From assembly GCF_017526105.1 (NCBI RefSeq), contig NZ_CP071839.1, positions 1,054,001 through 1,118,000 of the forward strand: 64,000 nucleotides of DNA, read 5' to 3'. The stretch's first letter is position 1; every line of letters begins with the position of its first letter. The notes beneath the pieces are model-generated. The model searched no databases, was not told the origin of the DNA, and was given only the letters and a program-made list of their open reading frames with translations. Source of the stretch: Streptomyces cyanogenus. GTDB lineage: Bacteria; Actinomycetota; Actinomycetes; Streptomycetales; Streptomycetaceae. Made by a program: the position numbers and the translations under genes. This document shows positions 1 to 8,574 of the stretch, piece by piece.

Positions 1-810
1 GACCCGGCCACCGGCGCGGACGTCCGCGCCGAGCACGGCCCGGCGGACCTGGTCGTGGCCAACAACGTGTACGCGCACATCCCCGACGTGGTCGGGTTCA
101 CCCGGGGGCTGCGCGCCCTGGTCGCCGACGACGGCTGGGTCTCCATCGAGGTGCAGCACCTGCTGACCCTGATCGAGGAGAACCAGTACGACACGATCTA
201 CCACGAGCACTTCCAGTACTACACGGTCGCGTCCGCGATCCGGGCCCTGGCGAGCGGCGGACTCGCGCTCGTGGACGTCGAGTTGCTGCCCACGCACGGC
301 GGCTCGATCCGGCTGTGGGCCCGTCCGTCGGAGGTGGCCGGCGAGCCGAGCCGGCGGGTGACCGACGTGCTGGACCGGGAGAAGGCCGCCGGACTGCAGG
401 AGCTGTCCGGGTACACCGAGTTCTCCGCGCGGGTGGCCAAGGTACGCCGGGACCTCCTCAAGTTCCTCGTCGAGGCGGCCGAGCGCGGCGAGACGGTCGT
501 CGGCTACGGCGCCCCGGGCAAGGGCAACACCCTGCTCAACCACTGCGGCATCCGGCCCGACCTGCTCCCGTACACGGTCGACCGCAACCCCTACAAGCAC
601 GGCAGGTTCACCCCGGGCACCCGCATCCCGGTCCTGCCGCCCGAGCGGATAGCCGCGGACAAACCGGACTACGTGCTCGTCCTCCCGTGGAACCTGCGGG
701 CCGAGCTGGTCGAGCAGCTGTCCTACGTGGGCGACTGGGGCGGACGCCTCGTCTTTCCCATCCCGGAACTGAGCATCGTCGAGGTCGCCTCTGGAAGGGT
801 CACAGCATGA
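1..810 (+). CDS. NDP-sugar C-methyltransferase, C-terminal part (5' end outside window)
   Basis: The reading frame is open from base 1, so the N-terminus (probably a zinc-binding segment and the start of the SAM fold) lies outside the window. The visible part has the end of a class I SAM methyltransferase fold (NNVYAHIPDV, then DDGWVSIEVQHL) followed by the C-terminal domain of sugar C-methyltransferases (YHEHFQYYT, GYGAPGKGNTLLNHCG, PWNLRAELV), a Rossmann-like domain. Characterised relatives (TylCIII/NovU type) put a methyl group on C-3 or C-5 of a 4-keto-6-deoxy nucleotide sugar. The stop overlaps the next start as ATGA. The cytidylyltransferase next door suggests a CDP-sugar substrate, but this is inference; a dTDP-sugar is also possible. 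Confidence 0.85.
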   Translation, partial: DPATGADVRAEHGPADLVVANNVYAHIPDVVGFTRGLRALVADDGWVSIEVQHLLTLIEENQYDTIYHEHFQYYTVASAIRALASGGLALVDVELLPTHGGSIRLWARPSEVAGEPSRRVTDVLDREKAAGLQELSGYTEFSARVAKVRRDLLKFLVEAAERGETVVGYGAPGKGNTLLNHCGIRPDLLPYTVDRNPYKHGRFTPGTRIPVLPPERIAADKPDYVLVLPWNLRAELVEQLSYVGDWGGRLVFPIPELSIVEVASGRVTA

Positions 811-1601
811 AGGTCGTCCTGTTCTGCGGCGGTTACGGGATGCGGATGCGGAGCGGTGCCGCGGACGACGTGCCCAAGCCGATGGCGATGGTCGGCCCCA
901 GGCCGCTGATCTGGCACGTGATGCGCTACTACGCGCACTTCGGGCACACGGAGTTCATCCTGTGCCTCGGCTACGGCGCCCACCACATCAAGGACTTCTT
1001 CCTCAACTACGAGGAGACGACGTCGAACGACTTCGTGCTGCGGGGCGGGCGGACCGAGCTGCTGTCCACCGACATCGCGGACTGGACGATCACGTTCGCG
1101 CAGACCGGCATCGAGTCACCGATCGGGGAGCGGCTGCGCCGGGTGCGGCACCACCTGGACGGCGACGAGATGTTCCTCGCCAACTACGCCGACGTGCTCA
1201 CCGACGCCCCGCTGCCGGAGATGATCGACCGGTTCGCCCGCCGCGACGCCGGCGCGTCGATGATGGTGGTGCCGCCGCAGTCCTCGTTCCACTGCGTGGA
1301 GCTGGGCGAGGACGGCCTCGTGGGCGGCATCACTGCGGTGAGCGAACTGCCGCTGTGGGAGAACGGCGGCTACTTCGTGCTCCGTCAGGAGGTCTTCGAC
1401 CACATCCCGGAGAACGGGGACCTGGTCGCGGACGGATGCGCCGGACTGGCCAAGCAGGGTCGCCTGGTGGCGCACCAGCACCGCGGCTTCTGGAAGCCGA
1501 CCGACACCGTCAAGGAGCGGGCCGCGCTCGACGAGGCGTACGCCAGGGGCGACCGTCCGTGGGCCGTGTGGGAACGGGACGGCGCGGGGGTGAGCGCGTG
1601 A
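807..1601 (+). CDS. glucose-1-phosphate cytidylyltransferase-like nucleotidyltransferase
   Basis: This 264-residue protein has the sugar-phosphate nucleotidyltransferase fold. The N-terminal signature is CGGYGMRMR with VPKPM near residue 24, followed by WHVMRYYAHFG and FILCLGYGAHHIKDFF, which is characteristic of the RfbF/DdhA group making CDP-glucose from CTP and glucose-1-phosphate. The usual GGxGTR reads GGYGMR, a small deviation, so the exact sugar phosphate is not certain. The length matches the family (about 257-260). The ATG overlaps the previous stop by 4 bp, implying translational coupling. A CDP-glucose 4,6-dehydratase would be expected upstream of the window. Confidence 0.82.
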   Translation: MKVVLFCGGYGMRMRSGAADDVPKPMAMVGPRPLIWHVMRYYAHFGHTEFILCLGYGAHHIKDFFLNYEETTSNDFVLRGGRTELLSTDIADWTITFAQTGIESPIGERLRRVRHHLDGDEMFLANYADVLTDAPLPEMIDRFARRDAGASMMVVPPQSSFHCVELGEDGLVGGITAVSELPLWENGGYFVLRQEVFDHIPENGDLVADGCAGLAKQGRLVAHQHRGFWKPTDTVKERAALDEAYARGDRPWAVWERDGAGVSA

Positions 1602-2245
1602 TCCGGCTCGGGACCGGGCCCCTGGAGCGGATCGTCGCGGTGGGGGCGCACTGCGACGACATCGCCATCGGTGCCGGCGGCACCCTGCTCACGCTGTGCC
1701 TCGCGCGGCCGGGTCTGCGCGTCGACGTGCTGGTGCTCTCCGGTGGCGGCACCGACCGCGAGCAGGAGGAGCGGGCCGCGCTCGCCGCCTTCTGTCCGGG
1801 TGCCGACCTGCGGCTGACCGTGCTCAAGCTGCCGGACGGCCGGCTGCCCGTGCGCTGGGACGAGGCCAAGGCCGCGGTCGAGGAGCTGCGCGGGCAGACC
1901 GAGCCGGACCTGATCCTGGCCCCGCGGACCGACGACGCGCACCAGGACCACCGCGGCCTGGCGCAGTTGATACCCACCGCGTTCCGTGACCACCTCGTGC
2001 TCGGCTACGAGATCGTCAAGTGGGACGGCGATCTCGGCCGGCCGGCGGCGTACCAGCCGCTGTCGCCGGAGGTCGCCGAACAGAAGGTGCGGCTGCTGCA
2101 GGAGCACTACCCGTCGCAGCGGCACCGGCCCTGGTACGACCGCGAGGCCTTCCTCGGTCTTGCGCGGATCCGGGGCATCGAATGCCACGAGCGCTACGCC
2201 GAAGCGTTCGCCGTCACCAAATCCAAGCTCGACCTGGGGGGTTGA
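1598..2245 (+). CDS. PIG-L/LmbE family deacetylase
   Basis: This 215-residue protein shows the PIG-L fold: GAHCDDIAIGAGG near residues 16-28 (metal ligands His18 and Asp20/Asp21) and HQDHR near 115-119. Family members are zinc-dependent N-deacetylases acting on GlcNAc-type sugars (GlcNAc-PI, MshB, teicoplanin deacetylase). In this operon it may deacetylate an N-acyl amino sugar or a nucleotide-linked precursor; the substrate is not visible from sequence. The start is a GTG that overlaps the previous stop as GTGA. It lacks a signal peptide, so a cytoplasmic role is likely. Confidence 0.83.
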   Translation: MIRLGTGPLERIVAVGAHCDDIAIGAGGTLLTLCLARPGLRVDVLVLSGGGTDREQEERAALAAFCPGADLRLTVLKLPDGRLPVRWDEAKAAVEELRGQTEPDLILAPRTDDAHQDHRGLAQLIPTAFRDHLVLGYEIVKWDGDLGRPAAYQPLSPEVAEQKVRLLQEHYPSQRHRPWYDREAFLGLARIRGIECHERYAEAFAVTKSKLDLGG

Positions 2246-2248
2246 ACC

Positions 2249-3274
2249 TTGCGCGTACTGCTGACCGGACACCAGGGCTATCTGGGCACCGTGATGGCCC
2301 CGGTCCTCACCGCCGCCGGACACGAGGTCGTCGGCCTCGACGCCGGTCTGTTCGCCGACTGCGTCCTCGGCCCGACGCCCGCGGACCCGCCGGGGCCGCG
2401 GGTGGACCTGCGCGACGTCACGGCCGACCACGTGGCCGGGGTGGACGCCGTGATCCACCTGGCCGCGCTCTCCAACGACCCGCTGGGATCGCTGGCACCG
2501 GAACTCACCTACGACATCAACCACCACGCGTCCGTACGGCTGGCCCGGCTGGCCCGCGACGCCGGAGTGCGGCGCTTCCTGTACGCGTCGACCTGCTCGG
2601 TCTACGGCGCCGCCGGCGGTGACGACCTGGTGACCGAGGACGCCCCGCTGCGCCCGGTGACGCCGTACGCGGAGTCCAAGGTGCGGGTGGAGGACGACCT
2701 GCACGCCCTGGCCGACGGCGACTTCACCCCGGTGTTCATGCGCAACGCCACCGCCTTCGGCTACTCGCCCCGGCTGCGCGCCGACATCGTGCTGAACAAC
2801 CTGGTGGGCCACGCGCTGCTGTCCGGCGAGGTGCTGGTGCTCTCCGACGGCACCCCCTGGCGCCCGCTGGTGCACGCCGCCGACATCGCACGGGCCTTCA
2901 CGGCCGCGCTGACCGCGCCGCGGGAAGCGGTGCACGACCGGGCGTTCAACATCGGCAGCGAGGTCAACAACGTCACGGTCGCCGAGATCGCCGAGCAGGT
3001 CGCCGAGGCGGTGCCCGGCTCCAAGGTGGTGATCACCGGGGAGACCGGCTCCGATCCGCGGTCGTACCGGGTGGACTTCTCGCGGTTCCGTGCCGCGGTG
3101 CCCGGCTTCGACTGCGAATGGACGGTGAAGCAGGGCGCGCTCGAACTCGCCGAGGCCTACCGGACACACGGGCTGACCCGGGAGGACTTCGACCGGCGCT
3201 TCACCCGGCTGGCGGTGCTGCGATCCGCCTCCGACGCCGGTGCGGTGGACGACACCCTGCGGTGGCGCCGGTGA
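2249..3274 (+). CDS. NAD-dependent sugar epimerase/dehydratase (extended SDR)
   Basis: This 341-residue extended short-chain dehydrogenase has a TTG start 3 bp after the previous stop. GHQGYLG at residues 7-13 is the nucleotide-binding glycine motif. The catalytic region has STCSVYG (114-120) and PYAESK with Tyr140 and Lys144. HAADIARAF and FNIGSE towards the C-terminus are typical of UDP/dTDP/CDP-hexose 4-epimerases, 4,6-dehydratases and 4-reductases. Its likely job is reduction or epimerisation of the methylated 4-keto sugar made by its neighbours; the exact reaction cannot be assigned. The alternative downstream ATG codons would remove the NAD motif, so TTG is preferred. Confidence 0.85.
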   Translation: MRVLLTGHQGYLGTVMAPVLTAAGHEVVGLDAGLFADCVLGPTPADPPGPRVDLRDVTADHVAGVDAVIHLAALSNDPLGSLAPELTYDINHHASVRLARLARDAGVRRFLYASTCSVYGAAGGDDLVTEDAPLRPVTPYAESKVRVEDDLHALADGDFTPVFMRNATAFGYSPRLRADIVLNNLVGHALLSGEVLVLSDGTPWRPLVHAADIARAFTAALTAPREAVHDRAFNIGSEVNNVTVAEIAEQVAEAVPGSKVVITGETGSDPRSYRVDFSRFRAAVPGFDCEWTVKQGALELAEAYRTHGLTREDFDRRFTRLAVLRSASDAGAVDDTLRWRR

Positions 3275-4545
3275 CCGCGGCCGGCGAAGAGATGTACGCG
3301 CTGGTGGAGCGGCTGTACCCGCTGTGCCGCAGCATCACCGGCGACGGTGTGCGCGCCACCCTGGACATCGTCGGGGAGTACGTCCCGCTGCAGGTGCACG
3401 AGGTGCCGACCGGGACGCAGGTGCTCGACTGGACGGTGCCGCAGGAGTGGAACATCCGGGACGCGTACATCGCCGACGCCGCCGGCAACCGGGTCGTCGA
3501 CTTCGCCGCGTCCAACCTGCACGTGCTCGGCTACAGCCTGCCGGTGTCGGCGACCATGCCGCTGGCCGACCTGCGCGGACACCTGCACACCCTGCCGGAC
3601 CACCCGTCCTGGGTGCCGTACCGCACCAGCTACTACAAGCCGGAATGGGGGTTCTGCCTGGCCCAGGAGACCCTGGACGCGCTGCCCGACGGCGAGTACG
3701 AGGTACGCATCGACTCCACGCTCACCGACGGCCACCTCACCTACGCCGAGCACGTGATCCCCGGGCAGGTCGCGGACGAGGTGATCGTCTCCTGCCACGT
3801 CTGCCACCCGTCGCTGGCCAACGACAACCTGGCCGGCGTCGCGGTGGCGACGTTCCTGGCCCGGGCGCTGGCGGAGCAGCGGCCGTACTACACCTACCGG
3901 TTCCTGTTCGCGCCCGGCACCATCGGGGCGATCACCTGGCTGGCCCGCAACGCGGACCGGGTGGAGCTTGTCAGGCACGGGCTGGTGCTGGCCTGTGCCG
4001 GCGACCCGGGTCACCTCACGTACAAGCAGAGCAGGCGCGGCGACGCGGAGATCGACCGGGTGATGCGGCACGTGCTGTCCGCCTCCCAACGCCCGCATCG
4101 CGTCACCGAGTTCACTCCGTACGGCTACGACGAGCGGCAGTTCTGCTCGCCCGGGTTCGACCTCGGCGTGGGCTCGCTCAGCCGGACCCCGTACGCCGGC
4201 TATCCCGAGTACCACACCTCGGCGGACGATCTGGGCTTCGTCTCCCCGGCGGCGATGGCGGACACGCTCGCCGTGTGCCGTGAGGCGTTCGCCGTGCTGG
4301 ACCGCAACCGGCGGTACGTCAACCTCAGCCCGTACGGCGAGCCGCAGCTGGGCCGGCGTGGGCTGTACGACTCGCTCGGCGGCCGCAGCGACGCGAAGGA
4401 GGCCCAGATGGCCATGCTGTGGGTGCTCAGCCTCTCCGACGGCGAGCACGGTCTGCTGGACGTCGCCGAGCGGTCCGGGCTGCCGTTCGACACCGTCGCC
4501 GCCGCGGCCGGCGCCCTGCACGGCGCCGGGCTGATCAAGGCATGA
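3271..4545 (+). CDS. DUF4910 aminopeptidase-like protein with C-terminal winged helix
   Basis: A GTG start overlapping the previous stop (GTGA) gives 424 residues; ATG at 3292 is an alternative. The body matches the DUF4910/DUF2172 aminopeptidase-like family. RSITGDGVRATL and EVPTGTQVLDWTVPQEWNI lead to a zinc-peptidase-like motif SCHVCHPSLANDNLAG (about 175-189; His176, His179 and Asp185 are plausible ligands), and EYHTSADDLGF lies near the end. The last 60 residues resemble a winged-helix domain. No reaction is established for the family, but it is often found in glycan loci. Here it may hydrolyse an amide on a sugar or trim a peptidyl decoration. It is the least understood enzyme of this operon. 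Confidence 0.78.
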   Translation: MTAAGEEMYALVERLYPLCRSITGDGVRATLDIVGEYVPLQVHEVPTGTQVLDWTVPQEWNIRDAYIADAAGNRVVDFAASNLHVLGYSLPVSATMPLADLRGHLHTLPDHPSWVPYRTSYYKPEWGFCLAQETLDALPDGEYEVRIDSTLTDGHLTYAEHVIPGQVADEVIVSCHVCHPSLANDNLAGVAVATFLARALAEQRPYYTYRFLFAPGTIGAITWLARNADRVELVRHGLVLACAGDPGHLTYKQSRRGDAEIDRVMRHVLSASQRPHRVTEFTPYGYDERQFCSPGFDLGVGSLSRTPYAGYPEYHTSADDLGFVSPAAMADTLAVCREAFAVLDRNRRYVNLSPYGEPQLGRRGLYDSLGGRSDAKEAQMAMLWVLSLSDGEHGLLDVAERSGLPFDTVAAAAGALHGAGLIKA

Positions 4546-5840
4546 CGCCGATGACCACCCCGGGGGAGAAGGCGACGGCGCCGGCCCGCTCCGCCAGGCG
4601 GGCCCTCGCCGGCCGGCTCTCCTGGGGGCTGGCCGACCAGGCGGCCTCCAGCATGAGCAACTTCGTGGTGGGGATCTACGTGGCGCGCTCGCTGGGGGTG
4701 ACCGCGTTCGGCGTGTTCAGCCTGGCCTGGGTGACCTACGGCGTGGTGCTCAACGTCTCCCGCGGGCTGGCCACCGACCCGCTGGTGGTGCGCTTCAGCG
4801 GCGTGCCGGACGCGTCCTGGCGCGCGGCGGTGGTCCGGTCGTCGGGGACCGCGCTCGGCGTCGGCGCGGCCGTCGGCGCGGTGTGCGTGGCGGTCGGGCC
4901 GGCGCTCGGCGGCCGTGTGGGGCCCGCGTTCGTCTGCCTCGGTGTCACGCTGCCGGGGTTGCTGCTGCAGGACGCCTGGCGGTTCTCGTTCTTCGCCGCC
5001 GGCGCCGGGCGGAAGGCGTTCGTCAACGACCTGGTGTGGGGCGTCGCGCTCGTCCCGGCCATGGTCGTGGCGGCCCGCGTGGGCAGCGTGGCCGCTTTCG
5101 TGCTCGCCTGGGGTGCGTCGGCCGCGGTGGCCGCCGCGTACGGCTGCCTCCAGTCCGGCGTGCGGCCCCGGCCGGCCGGGGCGCGTGGGTGGCTTCGCGA
5201 ACAGCGCGATCTCGGCTACCGGTACCTGGTCGAGAACGTCAGCCTCAGCGGCGCGAGCCAGCTGCGGGCGTACGGGCTCGGCGCGATCGTCGGGGTCGGC
5301 GCGGTGGGCGCGGTGCGGGGCGCCGAGCTCCTGATGGGCCCGTTCCTCGCCGTGCTGATGGGACTGTCTCTGGTCACCGTCCCGGAGGCGGCACGAGTGC
5401 TGCGGCAGGCCCCGCACCGCCTCGGCATGTTCTGCCTCCTGCTGGGCGGCGGGCAGGCCGCCGCCGCGCTGGTCTGGGGCTCGGCGCTGCTGCTGGTGCC
5501 GGACCGGCTCGGTGAGCTGGTGCTCGGCAGCGTCTGGCACTCCGCCGCGCGGCTCGTCGTGCCGATCACCCTCGGCGTCGCGGGCGCGGGTCTCGGCACC
5601 GGCGCGGCGGCCGGGCTGCGCGCGCTCGGCGCGGCCCGACGCAGCCTGCGCTGCCAGTTGTTCGCCTCCGCCTGCTACGTCGGCGGCGGGCTCGGCGGGG
5701 CGGCCGCGGCCGGCACGGTCGGCTCGGCCTGGGGCGTCGCCGCCGCGACCGTCAGCGGCTCGGCCGTGTGGTGGCTGCACCTGCGGTCCGCTCTGCGGGA
5801 GCACCGCCCGAACTCCATTCCCGAAGTGAGGACCCCATGA
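4542..5840 (+). CDS. polysaccharide export flippase-like membrane protein (Wzx/MATE-type)
   Basis: This 432-residue, very hydrophobic protein has about 12 predicted membrane segments. It begins after a charged tail with LSWGLADQAASSMSNFVVGIYVARSLG, typical of the first helix of Wzx-like lipid-linked oligosaccharide flippases. It has no catalytic motif. It starts with ATGA overlap on the DUF4910 gene and ends with ATGA overlap on the glycosyltransferase. The place in the operon suggests that it moves the finished lipid-linked unit across the membrane, which would make this an exported glycan rather than a tailoring cassette for a small molecule. Confidence 0.8.
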   Translation: MTPMTTPGEKATAPARSARRALAGRLSWGLADQAASSMSNFVVGIYVARSLGVTAFGVFSLAWVTYGVVLNVSRGLATDPLVVRFSGVPDASWRAAVVRSSGTALGVGAAVGAVCVAVGPALGGRVGPAFVCLGVTLPGLLLQDAWRFSFFAAGAGRKAFVNDLVWGVALVPAMVVAARVGSVAAFVLAWGASAAVAAAYGCLQSGVRPRPAGARGWLREQRDLGYRYLVENVSLSGASQLRAYGLGAIVGVGAVGAVRGAELLMGPFLAVLMGLSLVTVPEAARVLRQAPHRLGMFCLLLGGGQAAAALVWGSALLLVPDRLGELVLGSVWHSAARLVVPITLGVAGAGLGTGAAAGLRALGAARRSLRCQLFASACYVGGGLGGAAAAGTVGSAWGVAAATVSGSAVWWLHLRSALREHRPNSIPEVRTP

Positions 5841-6793
5841 CCGACCGACCCAGGCTGAGCATCGGCCTGCCCGTGTACAACGGCGAGGAGTACCTGGCCG
5901 AGTCGCTCGACGCCCTGCTCGGCCAGACCTACGAGGACTTCGAACTGGTCGTCTCCGACAACGCCTCGACCGACGGGACCGAGGACATCTGCCGCCGGTA
6001 CGCCGCGAAGGACTCCCGCATCCGGTACCTCCGGCTGCCCCGGAACATCGGCGCCACGCCGAACCACAACCATGTGTTCGCCGAGTCCCGCGGCGAGCTG
6101 TTCAAGTGGGCCTCGCACGACGACCTGTACGGCCGGGACCTGCTGCGGCGCTGTGTGGAAGCCCTGGACGAGCGACCGGACGTGATCCTCGCGCACGCCG
6201 ACCAGGCGGTCATCGACGGCGACGGCCAGGTGAAGGTCCCGTACGAGTACACGCTCGCCACCGACTCGCCGCACGCGCCGGTGCGCTTCCGCAGCATGCT
6301 GTTCGAGCCCGGCGGTGACGACTTCTACGGGGTGATCCGGGCCGACGCGCTGCGCCGGGTGAAGCCGATGGACAGCTACCACCACGCGGACCGCACGTTC
6401 GTCGCCGAGATCGCCCTGCACGGGCGCTTCCACCAGGTGCCCGAACTCCTGTACTTCCGCCGCGACCACCCCACCCGCGCAGAGCGGGCGAACCCGTCCA
6501 AGCGCTCCCGGTGCGTCAACCTCGACCCGCGCCGGGCCGGACTGCTGCACCCGACGCCCCGGCTGCTCGCCGAGTACGTCTGGGGCTTCGCCTCGGCGAT
6601 CCGGCGGGCCCCGCTGTCCGCGGCCGACCGGCGGGCGTGCTACCGCCACCTGGCCGCGTGGATGACCAGCCGGGTCCGGCCGGGCGCCGGCGAGCGGGTC
6701 GAGGACCGCGCCCCCGTCGACCCGGCCGGGCTCACCGTCTCCGTCGACGCCCTCGTCGCCGGGCGTGACGGTCGGGAAGGGAGTCAGGTATGA
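5837..6793 (+). CDS. family 2 glycosyltransferase
   Basis: This 318-residue protein begins with the GT-A fold of GT2: LPVYNGEEYLAESLDALLGQ, then VVSDNASTDGTED (about 39-50). Asp-Asp at 95-96 in ASHDD is a candidate for the metal-binding DxD-like site. It has no membrane anchors, so it is probably a cytoplasmic enzyme acting on a lipid-linked acceptor at the inner face. Donor and acceptor cannot be read from the sequence; the sugar built by neighbouring genes is the obvious candidate donor. The start and stop both overlap neighbours by 4 bp. Confidence 0.86.
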   Translation: MTDRPRLSIGLPVYNGEEYLAESLDALLGQTYEDFELVVSDNASTDGTEDICRRYAAKDSRIRYLRLPRNIGATPNHNHVFAESRGELFKWASHDDLYGRDLLRRCVEALDERPDVILAHADQAVIDGDGQVKVPYEYTLATDSPHAPVRFRSMLFEPGGDDFYGVIRADALRRVKPMDSYHHADRTFVAEIALHGRFHQVPELLYFRRDHPTRAERANPSKRSRCVNLDPRRAGLLHPTPRLLAEYVWGFASAIRRAPLSAADRRACYRHLAAWMTSRVRPGAGERVEDRAPVDPAGLTVSVDALVAGRDGREGSQV

Positions 6794-8022
6794 CGTCAGC
6801 GGACGGATCTCCCGTGCGTGTCGGGTTGTTCGGCCTGCTCGGCTCCGGCAACCTCGGCAACGACGGGTCGCTGGAGGCCGTGCTCGGCTACCTCCGCGCC
6901 GAGCACCCCGAGGCGGTCGTGAGCGCGCTGTGCGGCGGCCCCGAGGTGGTCACGGCCCGGTTCGGGATCCCCGCGACGCGGCTGCACTGGAACCGCGGGG
7001 AGTACCGGACGGCGTCGCGGGCCGGCGCGGTCGCGGCGAAGGGTCTGGGCAAACTCGTCGACGTCTTCCGCACCGCTGCCTGGGTGCGCCGGCACGACGT
7101 GGTGATCGTGCCGGGCATGGGGGTCCTGGAGGCCACGCTGCCGCTGCGGCCGTGGGGCTTCCCGTACTCGCTGTTCCTGCTCTGTGCGACCGGCAGGCTG
7201 TTCCGCACCCGGGTCGCGCTGGTCAGCGTCGGCGCCGCGGCGATCGGCAACCGGCCGACCCGGGCCCTGGTGCGCTGGTCGGCGCGGCTGGCCGCGTACC
7301 GGTCGTACCGGGACGCCCCGTCCCGCGACGCGATGCGGGCGATGGGCGTGGACACCACGCACGACGAGGTCTACCCGGACCTCGCCTTCTCCCTGCCGAC
7401 GCCGCCCGCGAGCGCCCCCTCGGGCCCGCCGGGCCGAGTCTGCGTCGGTGTCATGGACTTCCACGGCGGCAACGACGACCGTGCCCGGGCCGACGAGATC
7501 CACCGTCGCTACCTCGACGGGACGATCCGGTTCGTCCGTGCGCTGGTCGGGGAGGGCAGACCGGTCCGGCTGCTCACCGGCGACGAGTGCGATGCCTCGG
7601 TGGTCGCCGCCATCCTCGACGCGGTGGACTCGCCGCTGGTCACCGCCGCCGAGCCGAAATCGCTGGCCGACCTGATGAAGGAGATGGCGGCTGCCGACAC
7701 GGTCGTCGCGATCCGGTACCACAACCTGATCTGCGCGCTGAAGACCGGGACGCCGACGCTCGCCATCACCTATGCGGCGAAGAGCGACGCGCTCATGGAC
7801 CGGATGGGCCTCGGCGCGTACTGCCACCCAGCGCGCGAGCTCGACGCCGACCGGCTGTTCGAGCAGTTCCGGGCGCTGGAGAAGCAGTCGGCCGAGCTGC
7901 GGCAGACCCTCACCGAGCGGAACCGGGCCGCCGCCCGGCTCCTCGATCACCAGTTCCACGCCTTGACGGCGGCCCTGTTCCCGGCGGCCGGCCGGACCCA
8001 GACCCTGCGGGAGGCTCCATGA
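6790..8022 (+). CDS. polysaccharide pyruvyl transferase family protein
   Basis: This 410-residue protein opens with GLLGSGNLGNDGSLEAVLG, the glycine/asparagine-rich signature of the CsaB/WcaK pyruvyl transferase family, and later has AIRYHNLICALKTGTPTLAI, the typical C-terminal nucleotide-sugar/PEP-binding region. Family members add a ketal-linked pyruvate from phosphoenolpyruvate to a hexose, giving the polymer negative charge; in Gram-positives such groups anchor S-layer-homology proteins. Some members instead act like glycosyltransferases, so pyruvylation is likely but not proved. ATGA overlaps occur at both ends. Confidence 0.82.
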   Translation: MTSADGSPVRVGLFGLLGSGNLGNDGSLEAVLGYLRAEHPEAVVSALCGGPEVVTARFGIPATRLHWNRGEYRTASRAGAVAAKGLGKLVDVFRTAAWVRRHDVVIVPGMGVLEATLPLRPWGFPYSLFLLCATGRLFRTRVALVSVGAAAIGNRPTRALVRWSARLAAYRSYRDAPSRDAMRAMGVDTTHDEVYPDLAFSLPTPPASAPSGPPGRVCVGVMDFHGGNDDRARADEIHRRYLDGTIRFVRALVGEGRPVRLLTGDECDASVVAAILDAVDSPLVTAAEPKSLADLMKEMAAADTVVAIRYHNLICALKTGTPTLAITYAAKSDALMDRMGLGAYCHPARELDADRLFEQFRALEKQSAELRQTLTERNRAAARLLDHQFHALTAALFPAAGRTQTLREAP

Positions 8023-8570
8023 AGGCGACCGAAGTAGCGGCGATCGACGGCGCGTACCTCTTCGAGCCGACGCCGTACACCGACGAGCGCGGCTTCTTCT
8101 GCCGCACCTTCGACGCCGACGTGGTCCGCTCGGTGGGCCTCGACCCGGACGCCTTCGTCCAGGACAGCCTGTCCCGCTCGGTCCGGGGCGTACTGCGCGG
8201 CCTGCACCTGCGCTCCGGCGCCGGCGAGGCCAAGCTGGTGCGGTGCTCGTACGGGAGGATCTTCGACGTCGTCGTGGACCTGCGGCCGGACTCGCCGACC
8301 TACCTGGGCCGGGCCTTCTTCGAGCTGTCCGGCGAGACGCAGGCGACCCTGTACGTCCCGGCGGGATGCGCGCACGGCTTCCAGGCGCTGACCGACACCG
8401 CCGACACCTCGTACCGGATCGACCGCCCGCACGATCCGGCCGAGGACGTGACGATCGCCTTCGACGATCCGGAGCTCGCCATTCCGTGGCCCCTGCCGGT
8501 CACGTCGATGTCCCAGCGGGACCGTGAGGCGCCGAGCCTCGCCGAGGTCCTGAAACACGAAGAAAGTTGA
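8019..8570 (+). CDS. RmlC-like dTDP/CDP-4-dehydro-6-deoxysugar epimerase
   Basis: This 183-residue cupin of the RmlC family has FEPTPYTDERGFFCRTF, then SVRGVLRGLHLRSG with the catalytic-type His63, Lys72 in EAKLVRC, YVPAGCAHGFQAL and Tyr132 in TSYRID. RmlC enzymes epimerise C-3 and/or C-5 of 4-keto-6-deoxy nucleotide sugars. Because the operon has a cytidylyltransferase but no visible RmlA/B/D, the substrate may be a CDP-linked 4-keto sugar. The ATG overlaps the previous stop by 4 bp. Confidence 0.87.
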   Translation: MKATEVAAIDGAYLFEPTPYTDERGFFCRTFDADVVRSVGLDPDAFVQDSLSRSVRGVLRGLHLRSGAGEAKLVRCSYGRIFDVVVDLRPDSPTYLGRAFFELSGETQATLYVPAGCAHGFQALTDTADTSYRIDRPHDPAEDVTIAFDDPELAIPWPLPVTSMSQRDREAPSLAEVLKHEES

Positions 8571-8574
8571 GACC

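Noticed and set aside
1385..3169. 594-aa open frame on the - strand opposite the deacetylase and epimerase genes
   Set aside because: Shadow of GC-biased coding on the other strand: Arg/Gly/His/Val-rich, no domain, and the + genes have clear motifs and coupled starts.
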